Assembly (NCBI GenBank): GCA_030589835.1
Contig: JAUUZS010000116.1
Coordinates: 1 to 9,615 of the forward strand
DNA length: 9,615 bases
Origin: Cyclobacteriaceae bacterium
Lineage (GTDB): Bacteria > Bacteroidota > Bacteroidia > Cytophagales > Cyclobacteriaceae
Direction: 5' to 3'
The notes under the pieces are model-generated. The model was not told the DNA's origin and searched no databases. It saw nothing but the letters and a program-made list of their open reading frames with translations. The translations under genes were made by a program, and so were the position numbers. Positions 6,367 through 9,615 of this stretch are shown here, piece after piece. The first letter of the stretch is position 1. The number at the start of each line of letters is the position of its first letter.

Positions 6367-7767
6367 CTAAAATTTAAAATACTCCTTTGCGTTGTTGTAG
6401 GAAATATTTTCTACCATTTTTCCAAGCCAATCCAAATCGTTGGGCAATTCTCCCTTTTCTACATCTTTACCAAGCAAATTACATAATATCCTTCGGAAAT
6501 AATCATGACGTGGATAGGATAAAAAGCTTCTTGAATCGGTAAGCATACCCAGGAATCGACTCAGTAATCCGAGGTTTGACAAGGCATTCATCTGCATTTC
6601 CATGCCCTCTTTCTGATCCATGAACCACCAACCAGTGCCAAAATTTACTTTTCCGGCAATAGAGCCATCATTGAAATTTCCTATCATAGTACCAATCAAA
6701 TAATTGTCTCTTGGATTGAGGTTGTACAATATTGTTTTTGCCAATTTATTACTGGAATCAAGCCGGTCTAAAAAGCGGGAAATAGGACGCGCCATTTCAA
6801 AATCACCAATAGAATCAAAGCCGGAATCAGGGCCAAGTTTGCTGACCATCCTAGAATTGTTATTTCTCAACGCTCCAAGGTGGAATTGCTGAGTCCACCC
6901 TTTTTCATGATCCATTATGCCAAAAATTATCAGCATGGCAGACTTAAATTTTAATATTTCGTCTTGTTCTAATTCATGGCCTATTCTGATCTTGCCAAAT
7001 ATGGAGCTGATTTCATCACCGGTATAATCTTCAGCATAAATCTGCTCCAAACCGTGATCTGACAACTTACAGCCCATAGCATCAAAAAAGTCGTGCCTCG
7101 ACTGCAAAGCATCGATCAAATGATTAAAATCCATAATATCCACATTGGCTGCCTCGCCCAATTGATCTATATAGGAATTGAAGGATTCCGGATCTTCTAC
7201 AGCCATGGCCCTGTCCGGCCTAAAGGTTGGCAACACCTGCACATTAAAACCAGATTTTTTTATTGCTTTATGGTACTCCAGCGAATCAATCGGATCGTCG
7301 GTAGTGCAAACCACTTCAACATTAAATTGATTTAACAAGCCACGACAACTGAATTCATCTTTTTGGAGCTGAGCTGTACAGGTATCATATATTTCTTTCG
7401 CCGATTCACCATTCAATATCTGATGCACACCAAAAGGCCGCTGAAGTTCCATGTGTGTCCAGTGATACAGCGGATTTCTCATGGTATAAGGAACGGTTTC
7501 CGCCCATTTCTTAAATTTCGTAAAGTCATCAGCATCACCGGTAATGAAATCCTCATCTACGCCATTGGTTCTCATGGCACGCCACTTATAATGATCACCA
7601 TCAAGCCAAATCCTGGTCAGGTTTTCAAATTTCCTGTCTGAAGCAATATCTTCTGTTGGGAGGTGACAATGATAATCGATGATGGGCATTTTTGCCGCAT
7701 GGTCATGATACAGCTTTTCAGCTGTACTATTTTCAAGAATGAAATTTTTATCTAAAAATGCTTTCAT
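6367..7767 (-). CDS. uxaC: Glucuronate/galacturonate isomerase
   Basis: It interconverts D-glucuronate and D-fructuronate, and D-galacturonate and D-tagaturonate, the first cytoplasmic step after uptake. The 466-residue protein has the usual length for this amidohydrolase-superfamily member. It shows the metal-site motif DYHCHL (31-36), WLDGDHYKWRAMR (54-66), CTTDDP at the end of a barrel strand (154-159), FHLGALRNNN (295-304) and the family-specific C-terminal TDSRSFLSYPRHDYFRR (410-426). All expected blocks are present, so it looks intact. It begins 25 bases after the uxaE stop in the same direction, and UxaE acts on its tagaturonate product. No SD sequence precedes the ATG. Confidence 0.97.
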   Translation of the reverse strand: MKAFLDKNFILENSTAEKLYHDHAAKMPIIDYHCHLPTEDIASDRKFENLTRIWLDGDHYKWRAMRTNGVDEDFITGDADDFTKFKKWAETVPYTMRNPLYHWTHMELQRPFGVHQILNGESAKEIYDTCTAQLQKDEFSCRGLLNQFNVEVVCTTDDPIDSLEYHKAIKKSGFNVQVLPTFRPDRAMAVEDPESFNSYIDQLGEAANVDIMDFNHLIDALQSRHDFFDAMGCKLSDHGLEQIYAEDYTGDEISSIFGKIRIGHELEQDEILKFKSAMLIIFGIMDHEKGWTQQFHLGALRNNNSRMVSKLGPDSGFDSIGDFEMARPISRFLDRLDSSNKLAKTILYNLNPRDNYLIGTMIGNFNDGSIAGKVNFGTGWWFMDQKEGMEMQMNALSNLGLLSRFLGMLTDSRSFLSYPRHDYFRRILCNLLGKDVEKGELPNDLDWLGKMVENISYNNAKEYFKF

Positions 7768-7792
7768 AGCTGTTGTCTTTTAAATCGCTTCA

Positions 7793-9040
7793 CTAACCAA
7801 CAAATAATGGCTTTATGTGTCTTTCAAAAATATTTTCTGTTACATTTTTTGCGACGATGTCTTTATACTTATTCAAGGCATTGAAATAGGTTTCTCCATA
7901 TTCTGCGGCAACCTTGTACCCACAATGAAGCAACTGCCGAAATTGTAAGTTGAAGTCAGGATTGCTCTGATCATGCCTGAGCGAATCTGCAAATTTTTTG
8001 CCTGACCAGGCATTTACTTCTTCTGCAGTGGGCAGGCCGTCAATTTGCACATCAATCACGGTGGCATATGGCCCGGTAAGTTCGTCAAATCGGCTAAGCG
8101 CTTTTTCATAAATTGACTTTGCCAATTCCAGTCCTTCATCACCCGCCTCTGCCAAACCAATCAATTCTTCGAGCCAGGTTGTGCCGGCTGTTTTCACATG
8201 AACACCAGTATTATATTTTTTAGTGAGCTCTCTGATGGGTTTGTAAATCGAAAACTTATCACTTCCCGAATGGACGCTTAATTTTAAATTTTTTGGTAAT
8301 CCAAATTCGATAATCGCATGCTGAATCACCAAAATATCTTGTTCAAATTCTATGGAAAACTGATCTACATCGCCAACATAATCCACACCTTTATTGAAAC
8401 GACCGGTAAATTTCGGGGCAATGGTTTGGGCTGGTATTCCTGCATCAGCAATTGCTGCCAGAATAAAAAACAATTCTGCCGGTGTTTGAGGATCATCGAC
8501 TTCATCCATCGAAACCTCCGCAACAAAATCCTCATGGCCTTTGAGCTCAGCAATTCTTCGGTAGATTTTCCCTGCCTCCTTGGCGGCAAATAAGAATGTA
8601 GAAGCAATATTATTTAAAAATACTTCGTCAATTTGAAATGGTGTAGCGATTCCAGGAATGCTTAACTCCCCAACGTATTTAGAATATTTGTTTACAAATT
8701 CATCAATCTCTGCCTGGCTTACTTTTTTGCCAATATAATCAGCAACATCCAGGGTAAAAAAATCGGAGCACGCCGCAAATCCATCAACCGTATCCATGTT
8801 GATGTGATCCGCATCCACACAATATTGTCCTGTCCACCCCAGGGCTTTTACAGCTGCATCTGCTTCTTCTCTTACACTTATAGGATCCGATTTAACTGTT
8901 TTATGTTCTCTGAAAGATTTATTCCAGACATGTGTTAATTCGATGCCGGCTTGCTTAGCAAGAATACTTGCCTGCAATTGAGCTTCCCCCTGATGAGCAA
9001 AACGATCCCCTGTTCCAAATGAAAATTTACCGAGTTCCAT
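7793..9040 (-). CDS. uxaE: Tagaturonate/fructuronate epimerase
   Basis: It matches the UxaE family first described in Thermotoga maritima, which epimerises D-tagaturonate to D-fructuronate so that galacturonate joins the glucuronate route and bypasses the altronate enzymes. The 415-residue protein carries blocks I associate with the family: FGTGDRFAHQGEAQL (8-22), VDADHIN (75-81), EVSMDEVDDPQTP (175-187), APKFTGRFNKGVDYVGD (208-224), SVHSGSDKFSIY (255-266), HVKTAGTTWLEE (281-292) and HCGYKVAAEYG (372-382). The many conserved Asp, His and Glu residues fit a metal-dependent sugar-acid enzyme, but I cannot name the ligands. No signal peptide is seen. It is the first gene of the uxaEC unit, with uxaC 25 bases downstream. 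The neighbours support the call. Confidence 0.88.
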   Translation of the reverse strand: MELGKFSFGTGDRFAHQGEAQLQASILAKQAGIELTHVWNKSFREHKTVKSDPISVREEADAAVKALGWTGQYCVDADHINMDTVDGFAACSDFFTLDVADYIGKKVSQAEIDEFVNKYSKYVGELSIPGIATPFQIDEVFLNNIASTFLFAAKEAGKIYRRIAELKGHEDFVAEVSMDEVDDPQTPAELFFILAAIADAGIPAQTIAPKFTGRFNKGVDYVGDVDQFSIEFEQDILVIQHAIIEFGLPKNLKLSVHSGSDKFSIYKPIRELTKKYNTGVHVKTAGTTWLEELIGLAEAGDEGLELAKSIYEKALSRFDELTGPYATVIDVQIDGLPTAEEVNAWSGKKFADSLRHDQSNPDFNLQFRQLLHCGYKVAAEYGETYFNALNKYKDIVAKNVTENIFERHIKPLFVG

Positions 9041-9069
9041 GATGAATGAATTATGATTAAATTTGAATA

Positions 9070-9097
9070 TTTATAATTAAACTGGAATATATTACAA
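9070..9097 (-). promoter_or_regulatory. Candidate promoter of uxaEC
   Basis: On the - strand TTGTAA (9097-9092) and TATAAA (9075-9070) are 16 bases apart, which would place the start near 9063 and leave a leader of about 23 bases before uxaE. The match is fair, but the region is so A/T-rich that chance is a real alternative, and Bacteroidota promoters often differ from this pattern. Confidence 0.3.
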
Positions 9098-9121
9098 TTA
9101 TTAAAAAATACGCCGTTAAAA

Positions 9122-9131
9122 CACACGTGTG
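9122..9131. promoter_or_regulatory. Perfect 10-bp palindrome CACACGTGTG
   Basis: CACACGTGTG reads the same on both strands and stands out as G/C-richer than its surroundings. It lies 25 bases upstream of the candidate uxaE -35 element and 12 bases past the HicB-like stop. The position would suit an activator or a distal operator of uxaEC. No regulator in the window can be linked to it. Confidence 0.4.
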
Positions 9132-9142
9132 CATAAAGTTAC

Positions 9143-9379
9143 TTAAAATTTTATCTTATGGAAATTTAATTTGAGAATTAAGGGTGATTTATTTGCCATT
9201 TTACACAACTCGATATAATCCTCAACAGCTTCTTTAAAGGATTTTTTCAAACCATCCACACTACTTCCCTCAAAAGTCACCAAGTCATCAATGCCGACTA
9301 ATTTTCCGTAGAATACTTCATCATTCATGCTGAAATGAACGGATCCAATAAAATCATTATACTTTAAAATATCTTTCAT
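9143..9379 (-). CDS. Short HicB-like protein without DNA-binding domain
   Basis: The 78 residues match the N-terminal fold of HicB-type antitoxins: LKYNDFIGSVHFSMNDEVF (5-23), YGKLVGIDDLVTFEG (24-38), then the helix SFKEAVEDYIELCKMANKSP (47-66). HicB proteins of this type usually continue with a ribbon-helix-helix DNA-binding domain starting K-x-x-F-N-V-R-I. Here LKLNFHKIKF aligns with that first strand and then TAA ends the frame, and no other frame downstream restores the domain. No HicA toxin lies on either side. It may be a decayed antitoxin or a functional single-domain HicB-like protein. It follows the dehydrogenase gene by 35 bases and may be co-transcribed with it. Confidence 0.7.
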   Translation of the reverse strand: MKDILKYNDFIGSVHFSMNDEVFYGKLVGIDDLVTFEGSSVDGLKKSFKEAVEDYIELCKMANKSPLILKLNFHKIKF

Positions 9380-9414
9380 AATAATCTTTCTGATTAGTCC
9401 TTCAATAACGCATA

Positions 9415-9615
9415 CTATTTCTCATTCAAATAATCCCTCAGATATTCGAATTTTTGAGTCAGGTCTCCCTTCTCGGCAATGGTGGCATTTTTAATGATGG
9501 CTGGCGCTCCATCCTGTAATAATTTCGGCAACACAAACTCAATCAATTGATCACCAAACGACTCAGATGCATCTCTTGGCAATTCATTTGGCAAATTATC
9601 AATAGCCATTATGGA
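9415..9615 (-). CDS. C-terminal end of a saccharopine dehydrogenase/alanine dehydrogenase-type oxidoreductase (partial)
   Basis: The frame is open to the window edge and ends at TAG 9417-9415, so only the last 66 codons are present. The sequence SIMAIDNLPNELPRDAS, then SFGDQLIEFVLPKLLQ and IIKNATIAEKGDLTQKFEYL, closely follows the C-terminus of NAD(P)-dependent lysine-forming saccharopine dehydrogenase-like enzymes with an AlaDH/PNT fold, where A-x-D-N-L-P-x-E-L-P-R-x-A-S is characteristic. The start and the nucleotide-binding domain are outside the window. ATG 9609 is an internal Met, not the start. The exact substrate cannot be judged from this fragment. Confidence 0.75.
   Translation of the reverse strand, partial: SIMAIDNLPNELPRDASESFGDQLIEFVLPKLLQDGAPAIIKNATIAEKGDLTQKFEYLRDYLNEK

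Noticed and set aside
8365..8607. Open frame of 80 codons on the - strand within uxaE in another frame
   Set aside because: It overlaps conserved UxaE blocks in the true frame and has no family resemblance.
8935..9126. Small - strand open frame across the start of uxaE
   Set aside because: It begins in the A/T-rich promoter region and runs out of frame into uxaE. The peptide is low-complexity and unconvincing.
9143..9615. A complete HicAB toxin-antitoxin pair
   Set aside because: Only the HicB-like gene is present. The upstream neighbour is a dehydrogenase C-terminus and the downstream neighbour is uxaE; no HicA-type small basic protein is encoded.
1..9615. CRISPR arrays, insertion sequences, tRNA or rRNA genes, phage genes
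   Set aside because: I saw no regular spaced repeats, transposase motifs, terminal inverted repeats with target duplications, or cloverleaf-like sequences.

Overview
The window looks like a chromosomal segment of a member of the Bacteroidota, probably a Cytophagales-type marine or soil bacterium. The DNA is AT-rich. Start codons lack convincing Shine-Dalgarno sequences. The KDPG aldolase and GroES read like Bacteroidota versions, and a heptamer tandem repeat lies in an intergenic gap. This placement comes from sequence character and recalled family features, not from a database search.

Left part (1-1323, + strand): the last 56 codons of an unrecognised gene; a 208-bp gap with a 7-bp tandem repeat and two overlapping, mutually exclusive hairpins; then a two-gene unit encoding a thioredoxin-like/glutaredoxin fusion and a divergent stand-alone GroES-like co-chaperonin. 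A strong intrinsic terminator at 1287-1323 closes this unit and separates it from the converging genes on the other strand.

Main part (9040 down to 1383, - strand): a hexuronate uptake and catabolism cluster. In transcription order it is uxaE (tagaturonate/fructuronate epimerase), uxaC (glucuronate/galacturonate isomerase), a 214-bp gap with a 9-bp inverted repeat over a candidate promoter, kdgK (2-keto-3-deoxygluconate kinase), eda (KDPG aldolase), and dctP, dctQ, dctM (a tripartite TRAP transporter). Inferred route: the TRAP system imports a uronate; UxaC makes fructuronate or tagaturonate; UxaE converts tagaturonate to fructuronate; UxuB and UxuA, which are not in the window, would make 2-keto-3-deoxygluconate; KdgK and Eda finish to pyruvate and glyceraldehyde-3-phosphate. 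UxaE lets galacturonate enter the glucuronate branch without the altronate enzymes UxaB and UxaA.

Right end (9143-9615, - strand): a short HicB-like protein that stops where a DNA-binding domain would be expected to begin, with no HicA toxin beside it, and the C-terminal end of a saccharopine dehydrogenase/alanine dehydrogenase-type oxidoreductase that continues past the window.

Most genes are ordinary members of known families. The points most worth a second look are the enlarged DctM permease, the inverted repeat over the kdgK promoter, the fusion redox protein paired with an orphan GroES, and the truncated HicB. I saw no clear evidence of a wholly new system.
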